From Pseudomonas sp. PSB18 (GTDB lineage Bacteria > Pseudomonadota > Gammaproteobacteria > Pseudomonadales > Pseudomonadaceae), in contig NZ_NOIN01000007.1 in assembly GCF_014596565.1 (NCBI RefSeq), forward strand, positions 248,001 to 312,000: a stretch of DNA of 64,000 bases, given 5' to 3'. Both the position numbers and the translations under genes were made by a program. Each line of letters starts with the position of its first letter. Positions within the stretch are counted from its first letter, which is position 1. Positions 9,214-17,705 of the stretch are shown in pieces. Below the pieces are notes generated by a model that worked only from the letters and a program-made list of their open reading frames with translations, was not told where the DNA came from and did not search any database.

Positions 9214-11540
9214 CCCCGGAGCCGACCTACAGCATCGCCGTGCGGGCGCTATGTGAGTTCACTGCGAAGACCGGTGACCTGGACCTGCGCTTTACCCCGT
9301 CCCCCACGGCATTGGAAGGCATCGTTGGCCACCGCACCGTGGCGTCCCGGCGCAACGAGACGTACCAGGCCGAAATCGGCCTCGAAGGCCGCTACCGAAG
9401 CATGCGGGTCAAGGGGCGGGCCGACGGCTACGACCCGGTCCGCAACTGCGTCGAGGAGGTGAAGACCTATCGTGGCGACCTGTCCAGGCAACCGGGCAAT
9501 CATCGCCAGTTGCACTGGGCCCAGGCGAAGATCTACGGCTGGCTGATGTGCCAGAAGCTGCAACTGTCGCGCATCGACGTGGCGCTGGTGTATTTCGACA
9601 TCGTCAGTGAGAAGGAAACCTGCCTGACGCAAGGTTTCGAGGCGACGCAGCTCGAGGCCTTCTTCGAACAGCAGTGTGCGTTGTTCCTGGCCTGGGCCGA
9701 ACAGGAAATGGCTCACCGCCAGGCGCGCAACGCCGGCGCACAAGCGCTGGCCTTCCCCCATGCCGGCTTCAGGCCAGGGCAAAGACACCTGGCCGAGTCG
9801 GTGTTCAAGGCAGTCAGTACCGGGCGCTGCCTGATGGCCCAGGCGCCCACCGGCATCGGTAAGACCGTCGGCACGTTGTTTCCGATGCTCAAGGCCCTGG
9901 CGCCCCAGCAGCTGGACAAGGTGTTCTTTCTCACGGCCAAGACGCCGGGACGCAAGTTGGCGCTGGACGCCGCCCGAGTGATTACCCGAAGCGCACCGTC
10001 GATGCCGTTGCGGGTCCTGGAGATGATCGCCCGGGACAAAGCCTGCGAGCATCCGGACAAGGCCTGCCACGGCGAATCCTGTCCGCTGGCCCGTGGCTTC
10101 TATGATCGCCTGCCCGGCGCCCGCGAGGCCGCCAGCAGGCTCACCTTGCTCGATCAGGCCGCGTTGCGCGAGATTGCGCTGGCCCATGAGGTGTGCCCGT
10201 ACTACCTCAGCCAGGAAATGGCCCGTTGGGCCGACGTGGTCGTCGCCGACTACAACTATTATTTCGACTTCAGCGCGTTGCTGTTCGCCTTGGCCCAGGC
10301 CGATGGCTTGAACGTCGCGACCCTGGTGGACGAGGCGCATAACCTGGTGGAACGGGGGCGGCAGATGTACAGCGCGACCCTCGACCAGTCCACGCTGGCC
10401 GCCGTGGGCAAAACCGCTCCCGAAGATCTGAAGAAAGCCTTGCAGCGGGTCAATCGACAATGGAACGCCTTGCACGCTCCCCAGGTGGCCGCCTACCAGG
10501 CCTATGAAAAACCGCCGGAAAAACTGCTCCAAGCACTCTCCCTGTGCACCACGGCCATCGGCGATTACCTCAATGACCATCCCCAGGGCCTGGACAGCGA
10601 CTTGCAGGCGTTCTATTTCGAGGCCTTGCAGTTCGGTCGGGTGGCCGAATCGTTCAATGAGCATTTCCTGTTCGACATCCATAAGCGTGAACTCGGCCGC
10701 CAACGCAGCCTTTCCACCTTGTGCCTGCGCAATGTGGTGCCGGCCGGTTTCTTGCGGCCAAGACTCACCGCGGCCCGCAGCAGCGTGCTGTTCTCCGCCA
10801 CCTTGAGCCCGCGGCACTATTACGCCGATCTGTTGGGCACGCCGGCGGACACGGTATGGATCGATGTGGAGTCACCGTTCCATGCCGGGCAACTGGACGT
10901 TCAGGTCGTCAGTCGGATTTCCACCCGTTTTGCCCACCGCCAGGCTTCGCTGGAACCGATTGTCGGGTTGATGGCGCGCCAGTTCGGCGAGCGTCCCGGC
11001 AACTACCTGGCCTTTTTCAGCAGCTTCGATTACTTGCAACAGGTGGCCGGGCTGTTCGCCGAACGGCACCCGGACATTGCCATCTGGACACAGTCCCGGG
11101 GCATGGGCGAAGCGTCCCGACAGGACTTTCTCGAACGCTTCATGGAACACAGCCAGGGCATCGGCTTCGCGGTGCTGGGCGGTGCATTCGGCGAGGGCAT
11201 CGACTTGCCGGGCGCGCGGCTGATCGGTGCGTTTATCGCCACCCTGGGCCTGGCGCAGCTCAATCCGGTCAATGAACAGATCAAGCAGCGCATGGCCGCG
11301 ATTTTCGGCGACGGCTACGACTACACCTACCTGTATCCCGGGCTGCAGAAAGTCGTTCAAGCCGCGGGGCGCGTCATCCGTACCCAACAGGACCAAGGGG
11401 TGGTGATGCTGATCGACGACCGATTCGGCGAAGCCCGGGTGCAGCACTTATTGCCGAGTTGGTGGTCTGTCAGTCGAGAACATCCTGCTAAATCCTGTGG
11501 GAGCGAGCCTGCTCGCGATTGCGGCGTTTCAGTCACTTAG
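9210..11540 (+). CDS. XPD/DinG-family iron-sulfur helicase with N-terminal PD-(D/E)XK motif
   Basis: A 776-residue DNA helicase of superfamily 2. Walker A is QAPTGIGKT (Lys218), motif II is DEAH (374-377), and four cysteines at 279, 286, 291 and 329 are placed as in the iron-sulfur domain of XPD, FANCJ and DinG. The first 150 residues hold a nuclease signature (GRADGYD, then EEVKTYRG, Asp72/Glu83/Lys85) of the RecB/Exo5 type, so the protein may cut as well as unwind. The ATG overlaps the stop of the nuclease gene (ATGA). The last 15 or so residues (CGSEPARDCG...) are encoded by a REP palindrome, suggesting that the original C-terminus was shorter or has been replaced. Function in damage repair is inferred from domains and the partner gene. 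Confidence 0.88.
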   Translation: MTPEPTYSIAVRALCEFTAKTGDLDLRFTPSPTALEGIVGHRTVASRRNETYQAEIGLEGRYRSMRVKGRADGYDPVRNCVEEVKTYRGDLSRQPGNHRQLHWAQAKIYGWLMCQKLQLSRIDVALVYFDIVSEKETCLTQGFEATQLEAFFEQQCALFLAWAEQEMAHRQARNAGAQALAFPHAGFRPGQRHLAESVFKAVSTGRCLMAQAPTGIGKTVGTLFPMLKALAPQQLDKVFFLTAKTPGRKLALDAARVITRSAPSMPLRVLEMIARDKACEHPDKACHGESCPLARGFYDRLPGAREAASRLTLLDQAALREIALAHEVCPYYLSQEMARWADVVVADYNYYFDFSALLFALAQADGLNVATLVDEAHNLVERGRQMYSATLDQSTLAAVGKTAPEDLKKALQRVNRQWNALHAPQVAAYQAYEKPPEKLLQALSLCTTAIGDYLNDHPQGLDSDLQAFYFEALQFGRVAESFNEHFLFDIHKRELGRQRSLSTLCLRNVVPAGFLRPRLTAARSSVLFSATLSPRHYYADLLGTPADTVWIDVESPFHAGQLDVQVVSRISTRFAHRQASLEPIVGLMARQFGERPGNYLAFFSSFDYLQQVAGLFAERHPDIAIWTQSRGMGEASRQDFLERFMEHSQGIGFAVLGGAFGEGIDLPGARLIGAFIATLGLAQLNPVNEQIKQRMAAIFGDGYDYTYLYPGLQKVVQAAGRVIRTQQDQGVVMLIDDRFGEARVQHLLPSWWSVSREHPAKSCGSEPARDCGVSVT

Positions 11541-11583
11541 GGCTGACTGAACGACCGCAATCGCGAGCAGGCTCGCTCCCACA
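11495..11583. repeat. Inverted REP pair (family A), overlapping the helicase stop codon
   Basis: Two near-perfect inverted copies of CTGTGGGAGCGAGCCTGCTC plus GCGATTGCGG flank a short spacer. The left copy is inside the reading frame of the helicase, whose TAG lies in the spacer. This is the only REP in the window that is clearly translated. Confidence 0.85.
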
Positions 11584-11691
11584 AGGGGATTTGCGTCGAT
11601 TTCCCTTTTTTCTCCTGTCGGTTAATAATTTTCCCGAGGCAGGACCTGCACCATACTTCGCGAAGAATCTACACGGACGCCCCGGCCAAAA

Positions 11692-13620
11692 ATGCTTGAG
11701 AACAATCAGAAGACTGCCCGCATCAACGAGGAACAGCGTTTTCGGCTGCTGATCGACGCCGTGGTCGACTATGCCATCTACATGACCGACCCCACGGGCA
11801 TCATCACCAGTTGGAACTCCGGTGCCCGGCGCTTCAAGGGCTATGAGGAGTCCGAGATCCTCGGCCAGCATTTTTCCCGTTTCTACACCGACCAGGACCG
11901 CGCCGCCGGCTTGCCGCAACGGGCACTGGACACTGCCTTGCGCGAGGGCCGTTTCGAAGGCGAGGGCTGGCGGGTGCGCAAGGACGGTACGCTGTTCTGG
12001 TCCCACGTGGTCATCGACCCGATCATCGACAGCCAGAGCGGCGCCTTGCTCGGTTTTGCCAAGATCACCCGCGATCTGACCGATCGCAAAATGGCCGAGG
12101 AAACCCTCAAGCAAAGCGAGCAGCAGTTCCGTCTGCTGGTGCAGAGCGTCACCGACTACGCCATCTACATGCTTGATCCTGAGGGGCAGGTGACCAACTG
12201 GAACCAGGGGGCACAGCGGATCAAGGGCTACCTGCCGGCAGAAGCCATTGGCCAGCATTTTTCGATGTTCTACACCCCTGAAGACCGTGAAAACGGCGAG
12301 CCACAGCGGGCGCTGAGCATTGCCGCCAGCGATGGGCGCTTCGAGAAGAAGGGGTGGCGGGTGCGCAAGGACGGTACCCGGTTCATGGCCCACGTGGTCA
12401 TTGATGCGATCCGTAGCGACACCGGCACGTTGCTGGGGTTTGCCAAGATTACCCGCGACATCACCGATGCCACCCAGGCGCAGCTGGCCCTTGAGCAGGC
12501 CCGTGAGGCGTTGTTCCAGTCCCAGAAGCTGCAGGCCATCGGTCAGCTCACGGGCGGCATCGCCCATGATTTCAACAATTTGCTCACGGTGATCCTCGGC
12601 AACCTGGAGATCGTGCGCAAGCGCATGCCCGGCGACCCGAAACTCACCCAACTGCTGGACAACGCGACCCAGGGCGCGCTGCGCGGTGTGTCGCTGACCC
12701 AACGGATGCTGGCCTTTGCCCGCCGCCAGAAGCTGACGTCCGAATCGGTCGAATTGGCGGCCTTGGTGCAGGGCATCAGCGGCTTGCTGCAAAGCTCCAT
12801 GGGCCCATCGATCCACATCCAGACCGGTTTCGCCGAAGCGCTGTCGCCGGTCCTGGCGGACGTCAACCAGCTGGAACTGGCCATCCTCAACCTGGCGACC
12901 AACGCCCGGGATGCCATGCCCCACGGGGGGCGCATCCTGATTGCGGCCGATGAGCGGCAGGTGACCGCGACACCGGACAGGCCCATGAAGCCCGGGCGGT
13001 ACGTTTGTCTGTCGATCACCGATGAAGGCGAGGGCATGGATGAAGCGACACTGGCCTCGGCCGTGGATCCGTTCTTCACCACCAAGGGGGTCGGCAAGGG
13101 CACGGGCCTGGGCTTGTCCATGGTGCATGGCCTGGCCGAACAGTTGGGGGGACGGTTGATCCTCAAGAGTCAGAAGGGGGTCGGCACCACCGCCGAGTTG
13201 TGGTTACCGGTGGCTGATCACTCGGCGCCGGAGACGGTACCGGCCCAGGAACCGGTGCCGTTGTCGACCCAGGAGTTGCTGGTGCTGGTGGTCGATGACG
13301 ACACCCTGGTGCTGACCAGCACCCGCCTGCTGATCGAAGACCTGGGGCACCGGGTGCTCTGCGCCCCGTCGGGGGTGCAGGCGCTGGAATTATACGAGCG
13401 CAATCCGGACATCGACCTGGTGATCACCGACATGGCCATGCCGCAGATGGACGGGGCGCAACTGGCAAAGTTGTTGCGAGACCGACAGCCCACCTTGCCC
13501 GTCATTCTTGCCACCGGTTACGCCGAGCGCCTGGAAGGCTTCGCCACGCAACTGCCACGGCTGACCAAGCCGTTCAAGCAGATTGACCTGGTGCAGGCGA
13601 TTGGGCAGACGATGAAGTGA
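11692..13620 (+). CDS. Soluble PAS-PAS hybrid histidine kinase / response regulator
   Basis: A 642-residue hybrid sensor kinase. Two very similar PAS domains (about 18-125 and 140-250), each with the pattern YAIYM.D..G.I.NWN.GA followed by a PAC end, are followed by a HisKA domain with phospho-accepting His292 (GGIAHDFNNLLT), an HATPase domain (NLATNARDAMP; GTGLGLSMVHG) and a C-terminal receiver with Asp580 (VITDMAMPQMDG). No membrane segment or signal peptide is seen, so sensing is cytoplasmic. No response regulator gene is adjacent, so the output is unknown. The two PAS units look like an internal duplication. The ATG lacks a strong ribosome binding site. The ligand cannot be told from sequence. 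Confidence 0.93.
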   Translation: MLENNQKTARINEEQRFRLLIDAVVDYAIYMTDPTGIITSWNSGARRFKGYEESEILGQHFSRFYTDQDRAAGLPQRALDTALREGRFEGEGWRVRKDGTLFWSHVVIDPIIDSQSGALLGFAKITRDLTDRKMAEETLKQSEQQFRLLVQSVTDYAIYMLDPEGQVTNWNQGAQRIKGYLPAEAIGQHFSMFYTPEDRENGEPQRALSIAASDGRFEKKGWRVRKDGTRFMAHVVIDAIRSDTGTLLGFAKITRDITDATQAQLALEQAREALFQSQKLQAIGQLTGGIAHDFNNLLTVILGNLEIVRKRMPGDPKLTQLLDNATQGALRGVSLTQRMLAFARRQKLTSESVELAALVQGISGLLQSSMGPSIHIQTGFAEALSPVLADVNQLELAILNLATNARDAMPHGGRILIAADERQVTATPDRPMKPGRYVCLSITDEGEGMDEATLASAVDPFFTTKGVGKGTGLGLSMVHGLAEQLGGRLILKSQKGVGTTAELWLPVADHSAPETVPAQEPVPLSTQELLVLVVDDDTLVLTSTRLLIEDLGHRVLCAPSGVQALELYERNPDIDLVITDMAMPQMDGAQLAKLLRDRQPTLPVILATGYAERLEGFATQLPRLTKPFKQIDLVQAIGQTMK

Positions 13621-13639
13621 CCAGACTTGTGGTGATCTC

Positions 13640-13671
13640 CTGTGGCGAGGGGATAAATCCCCTCGCCACAG
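13640..13671. terminator. Perfect palindrome after the hybrid kinase gene (family B unit, likely terminator)
   Basis: CTGTGGCGAGGGGAT and its exact reverse complement are separated by only two bases, giving a 15-bp stem. It lies 20 bases after the kinase stop and before the convergent small membrane gene. The arms match the ends of the family B REP elements. No U-tract follows, so rho-independent termination is not certain; it can block transcripts from both sides. Confidence 0.6.
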
Positions 13672-13686
13672 GGGCGCGTCTCTTGA

Positions 13687-13920
13687 CTATCCAGTGGTGT
13701 TTTTCCTGAACCCCCGCAGGTTCATCGCACACAAGCAGAACTGCAACACAATCAACGCATACGCATCCGAATGCAGCCCCCAGACGACCCACAGTATGTT
13801 GCTTGCCATGAAGCAACTGAAGCCCATTACCCGTCGCCGGGGCTGGCGTGAGCCGATCAGCCAGGCGGCGAGCACCGTCACCACCATCGCCGGCCACTGC
13901 ACCCATCCAAGATAATCCAC
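13687..13920 (-). CDS. Small inner membrane protein, three predicted segments
   Basis: A 77-residue very hydrophobic protein I do not recognise with certainty. Three membrane spans are likely (about residues 6-23, 32-50 and 53-68), with a positive loop SRQPRRR between the first two and a positive tail RGFRKN, which puts both on the cytoplasmic side. The tryptophan-rich second span (NILWVVWGLHSD) recalls small SemiSWEET-like or YgjV-like proteins, but that is only a resemblance. It is convergent with the hybrid kinase gene and stands alone. Confidence 0.7.
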   Translation of the reverse strand: MDYLGWVQWPAMVVTVLAAWLIGSRQPRRRVMGFSCFMASNILWVVWGLHSDAYALIVLQFCLCAMNLRGFRKNTTG

Positions 13921-14064
13921 ACCACTTTCCTCGAAGCCGTCGATGATCTAAAGACCCTCGCAGCGGGACGACGTTTCGTTGAACCTGCGGTCCATTGGCT
14001 TGAACTTGCCTGACGGTACGGTCTTCTAACAGGTTCGAATCATCACCGAGGAATAGCCCGCGCA

Positions 14065-14601
14065 ATGCCCCGAATCCTGACCAGCCAGACCCCGGAAGAA
14101 GAACTGACGGAACACCAGGCCAAGCTGTTCGGCTCGCCCAAGGAGCGGCTGGATTTCTATCGCCGGGAGATCCAGTACGAAACCACTATCCTGGCCAATC
14201 GAACCGATGCGTACCTGGCCGCCCAGTCGTTCCTGGTGATCGCCTTCGCCTCCTGCATGGCCAACCTGAACCCGGAATGGGGCAAGTTGTTTACCTTGCT
14301 CGTGCCACCGTTCCTCGCGCTGCTGGGTTTCCTGAGTTCCCTCAATGCCTGGCCGGGCATTCGTGCCGCCTACGAGATCATCGACCATTGGCACTTCAAA
14401 CAAAGTGAGTTGCTGCGCTCCGAACCGATGATGGGCCTGGTCTATGATGAGTCGCCGCTGTTCAGCGAGCGGGAATCGACCCACAAGGGTTACCGCAAGT
14501 CGCTGTTGTTTTCAGTGCGTACGCCGTGGATCTTCGCGGTGTTCTGGGTGTTGCTGGGGGTGTATTCGGTCTACATCCAGGTGACCGACCCGGGGGGTTG
14601 A
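14065..14601 (+). CDS. Uncharacterised membrane protein, 178 residues
   Basis: A hypothetical protein. The first 50 residues are charged and helical (ERLDFYRREIQYETTILANRTDAYLAAQS), followed by two close membrane spans at about 52-68 and 75-96, a cytoplasmic or periplasmic loop of about 55 residues, and a third span near 150-172. GAGGAATAG precedes the ATG. The pattern RTDAYLAAQSFLVIAFA resembles a group of small bacterial membrane proteins of unknown role. It is convergent with the antiporter gene ten bases downstream. No function is proposed. Confidence 0.75.
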   Translation: MPRILTSQTPEEELTEHQAKLFGSPKERLDFYRREIQYETTILANRTDAYLAAQSFLVIAFASCMANLNPEWGKLFTLLVPPFLALLGFLSSLNAWPGIRAAYEIIDHWHFKQSELLRSEPMMGLVYDESPLFSERESTHKGYRKSLLFSVRTPWIFAVFWVLLGVYSVYIQVTDPGG

Positions 14602-14611
14602 AGCCACTGGC

Positions 14612-15949
14612 CTAATCGGATCGCTTGTGGCGTTCATACCAGGCCAGGGTCGGCTGGGTGCTCAAGCCGTGGACCAGGATACTCAGGGCGACCACCGACA
14701 GGGTGAGGTTGATGCACAGGTTCGCCACGTCGGCTGGCAAGTGATGATTCAAGGCGAAGAACAGGTAAAACAGACTGCCGATACCGCGTATGCCGAACCA
14801 GCCGATCAGCAACCGTTGCGAGCGGTCCAGCAACCGCCCCCAGGGCATCGCCAGCACACACAATGGACGAATGACAGCGAACAGCAGGGCGCCGATGGCC
14901 AGGGCGCGGTAATCCCAATGGGTGGCCAGCACCACCCCGAGCAGGGTCACCAGGAACACTTCCATGGCGCGTTCCACCAGGCTGCCAAAGGCAAGCATGT
15001 CGCCCATCATCACGCCGGCGGCCACCTGGCCGTCATCCAGGGACTCGGTGTCGCCCAGCACGGCTTGCCGAGGGGCGACGGTTTCGTGGCCCACCACCGG
15101 TTGCACCAGATGTTCGGCTGGCGGTGAGTCCTTGTCGGTGGAGGCCACCTCGGCCTGGCGCAACCCCAACCCGGCGGCGAACACCGAGAGAAAGCCGTAG
15201 CCCTGGACCGATTCGGCGGCGACATAGGCCAGTGCGATCAATGCCAGGGCCAGGTAGTCGTTGGGCGAGAGGGTGCTGTCGGCATTCTTGATGCGCATCG
15301 ACAAGGTCAGGCGGCCGATGCCGCGCCCCATCGCATAGCCAATCAGCAGACCTGCCGGTACGGCCCACAAGACGTTGCGCAAGGCCCATTCGGTGAGAAA
15401 GCCGCCATCGCCGTCGCGCAGCATCAACAGGCCAAGGATCACGAATGGAAACGCCGTACCGTCGTTCAACCCGGCCTCGCCGGACAGCCCGAAACGCACC
15501 CGATCATCATCCCGGGCATCGTTGACCTGCACCAGCGCCGCCAATACCGGGTCGGTCGGGGCAAGCATCGCGCCGATCAACAGCGACACCCCCCAACCGA
15601 GGCCGAACAGATAGTGCAGCGCCAGGCACAGGCCGGCGATACTCAGGATCATCACCGGCCCGGCCAGTCCGTAGGCCACGCGCCACGTGCGGTCCTTGAA
15701 GGGCAGGCGCAACTTGAGGCCGCTGACGAACAGCGAAAACACCACGGCGATTTCAGTGAGGTGCTCCATCCAGGTCGTGGAGTCGCGAACGTCCAGCTTC
15801 AACAACCCTAGCCCCGCCGGACCGATGGCGACGCCCAACGCCAGGCACATCGCCGAAGTGGTCACCGGCATCCAGCGCAGGTAGGAAGAAGTCAGGGCCA
15901 GGGTCAGCAATACGGTACCGAGCACCGCAACCCACGCTGTGAAAATCAT
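14612..15949 (-). CDS. CPA1-type sodium (cation)/proton antiporter
   Basis: A 445-residue polytopic membrane protein with about 12 hydrophobic spans, fitting the monovalent cation:proton antiporter family (NhaP/KefB-like fold). Typical motifs are visible: LAPTDPVLAALVQ, with the TDP of the fourth-span crossover, and SGEAGLNDGTAFPFV, where the ND pair fits the ion-binding ND motif of CPA1 proteins. A hydrophilic insert of about 40 residues (ASTDKDSPPAEHLV...) near residue 275 is less usual. The ATG chosen (IFTAWVAV start) has AAGGAGCACCA before it; an upstream ATG gives six extra residues without such a site. Function: exchange of Na+ or K+ for H+ at the inner membrane. The ion preference is unknown. 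Confidence 0.88.
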   Translation of the reverse strand: MIFTAWVAVLGTVLLTLALTSSYLRWMPVTTSAMCLALGVAIGPAGLGLLKLDVRDSTTWMEHLTEIAVVFSLFVSGLKLRLPFKDRTWRVAYGLAGPVMILSIAGLCLALHYLFGLGWGVSLLIGAMLAPTDPVLAALVQVNDARDDDRVRFGLSGEAGLNDGTAFPFVILGLLMLRDGDGGFLTEWALRNVLWAVPAGLLIGYAMGRGIGRLTLSMRIKNADSTLSPNDYLALALIALAYVAAESVQGYGFLSVFAAGLGLRQAEVASTDKDSPPAEHLVQPVVGHETVAPRQAVLGDTESLDDGQVAAGVMMGDMLAFGSLVERAMEVFLVTLLGVVLATHWDYRALAIGALLFAVIRPLCVLAMPWGRLLDRSQRLLIGWFGIRGIGSLFYLFFALNHHLPADVANLCINLTLSVVALSILVHGLSTQPTLAWYERHKRSD

Positions 15950-16003
15950 TGGTGCTCCTTGTATCACTCATTTGGATGCCACCCCTTGTGGCGCAGAGCG
16001 CTA

Positions 16004-16099
16004 CTGTGGCGAGGGAGCTTGCTCCCGTTCGAGTGCGCAGCGCTCGCGAGCTTTTGGGACCGCTTCGCGACCCAGCGGGAGCAAGCTCCCTCGCCACAG
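16004..16099. repeat. Inverted repeat pair with GGGAGCAAGCTCCC hairpins (REP-like)
   Basis: CTGTGGCGAGGGAGCTTGCT and its exact reverse complement bound a 96-base element whose middle also pairs partly (CAGCGCTCGCGAG ... CGCTTCGCGACC). It lies in the 355-base gap between the antiporter and the next operon. It is a variant between families A and B. The rest of this gap (16100-16304) holds a short inverted repeat (TTCGAG-AG-CTCGAA near 16149) and presumably the operon promoter; I see no gene there. Confidence 0.75.
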
Positions 16100-16304
16100 A
16101 ATTGCCACACCCTTGGTTTTCACAGAGCTGTCACCCCTGGTTCTTTCATTCGAGAGCTCGAACGAAGCGAGGGTTCCCATTACAACGGCGCGCCCCGTTT
16201 ATCCGGCTGCCTTTCACTCCGAGGGAATTTTTCGCCGCGTCCAAGGCTCTGCACTGGAAGAGACGTGCTGATTCAGCGTCCTGCCAAGCATCTACGAGGC
16301 CCTT

Positions 16305-17696
16305 ATGACTGCGCTGACCCTTCACCGGCCCGCCACCGAGCGACCGTTTACAGATCCGTTTACCGCTGCCGGAAACGTGCGCCAATGCTACGAGCGGCTG
16401 CTCCAGGGCCCTGACGATGCCGACAGGCAAGCCGTGGCCCAGGCCTTTCTCCAGTCATGCCTGGATAAGGCCGCGGCGCTGCCCCAGGAGATGCCCGACG
16501 ATCCGATGGCCCTGCAGGCCTGGGTCGAACAACACAGTGCCGGCGTGGCTCGGCAATACGGTGATTATCTGGAGCGGCGCAAGCACGGAGGGGCGCGGGA
16601 GTTTTTCACCAGCAAGGCCCACGCCTTGTACTTCCTCCAGGCGGTCGCACCGACCAAACTGGTGGACGGTGCCTGGCTGTATGGCGTACTCAAGCACTGG
16701 CACGACCACCGCTTCGAAGGACTGCTGTGTACTTACCTGGAAGAGTTGGGCGATGGCGTCCCGGCGCAGAACCATGTGGTGATCTACCGCAAGCTGCTCG
16801 CCGAACACGGCCTGGCAGACGCTCCGGACATCGACGATGAGCGCTACTTGCAAGGCGCGGTGCAACTGGCCCTGGGGTATGCCGGCGATGAATACCTGCC
16901 TGAAGTCATCGGCTACAACCTGGGCTACGAGCAACTGCCCTTGCATCTGTTGATCAGCGCCTATGAGCTGAGCGAGCTGCACATCGATCCGTATTACTTC
17001 ACCCTCCACGTGACCATCGACAACGCCAGTACCGGCCACGCCCACAAAGCCGTGCAGTCGCTGTTGCAACTGATGCCGATGGAAGCCGACCGCGACGCTT
17101 TCTGGCGCCGGGTCACTCTGGGTTATCGCCTCAATGACCTGGGGCAGGGCAGCCGGGCGATCATCGAGTCGTTCGACCTGTATCGCGAAGTCCTGGACAT
17201 GCTCGAACGCAAGCGTCCGTTCGGCCAACATATGCATTCCGACTACTGCAAGTTCGAGGGCAAGACTGTCAATCAGTGGCTGGCGGCGCCGGGCCAACTG
17301 GAAGGCTTCCTCGACGCGCTGCAAGGCAAAGGTTGGATCCGGCGTCATGAGGACCCGCAGAACAGCCGGTTCTGGACCCTGATCGAAGGGGCTGGCGCAG
17401 CAATGTTCGGGGTGTTCAGCCCCTACGAAAAACAGCTATTGCACGATTGGATCGCCGGCGACTGGCTGAGCGAGGGTACTCGTGCGGCGCCACGGCGCAC
17501 CCACGGCGCCGCCAGCGAGTTGCCAGCGCCGGCGGAAGATCCCGATGTGCAAAGTCTGCGGCAGGCGCTGCATGGCCAGACGCCCGACCAGCAGATGCAG
17601 ACCTTGATGCCCTGGCTCTCGCCCCGTTGCCATAGCCATCCGGCCGGGTTGCTGGCGACCCGTCGATTCATCGAACTCAAATCCGTACTTCGCTAG
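16305..17696 (+). CDS. Heme-oxygenase-like diiron (iron-containing redox enzyme) protein
   Basis: A 463-residue protein of the heme-oxygenase-like superfamily that binds a diiron centre rather than heme. Likely metal ligands fall in the family pattern: Glu146/Glu147 and His157 (EELGDGVPAQNH), Glu209, then DPYYFTLHVTIDN (His235, Asp239) and GHAH (His245/His247). Relatives such as UndA or SznF oxidise fatty acids or amino-acid derivatives with O2. This one is longer, with about 100 extra residues at each end, so the substrate is not predictable. It is the first gene of a four-gene run: a methyltransferase follows nine bases after the stop, then a carboxylate-amine ligase and LigD. The enzyme class is well supported; the reaction is unknown. 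Confidence 0.82.
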   Translation: MTALTLHRPATERPFTDPFTAAGNVRQCYERLLQGPDDADRQAVAQAFLQSCLDKAAALPQEMPDDPMALQAWVEQHSAGVARQYGDYLERRKHGGAREFFTSKAHALYFLQAVAPTKLVDGAWLYGVLKHWHDHRFEGLLCTYLEELGDGVPAQNHVVIYRKLLAEHGLADAPDIDDERYLQGAVQLALGYAGDEYLPEVIGYNLGYEQLPLHLLISAYELSELHIDPYYFTLHVTIDNASTGHAHKAVQSLLQLMPMEADRDAFWRRVTLGYRLNDLGQGSRAIIESFDLYREVLDMLERKRPFGQHMHSDYCKFEGKTVNQWLAAPGQLEGFLDALQGKGWIRRHEDPQNSRFWTLIEGAGAAMFGVFSPYEKQLLHDWIAGDWLSEGTRAAPRRTHGAASELPAPAEDPDVQSLRQALHGQTPDQQMQTLMPWLSPRCHSHPAGLLATRRFIELKSVLR

Positions 17697-17705
17697 GAGC
17701 CCTGC

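Noticed and set aside
16100..16304. LexA box before the diiron operon
   Set aside because: The short inverted repeat TTCGAG-AG-CTCGAA does not fit CTG-N10-CAG.
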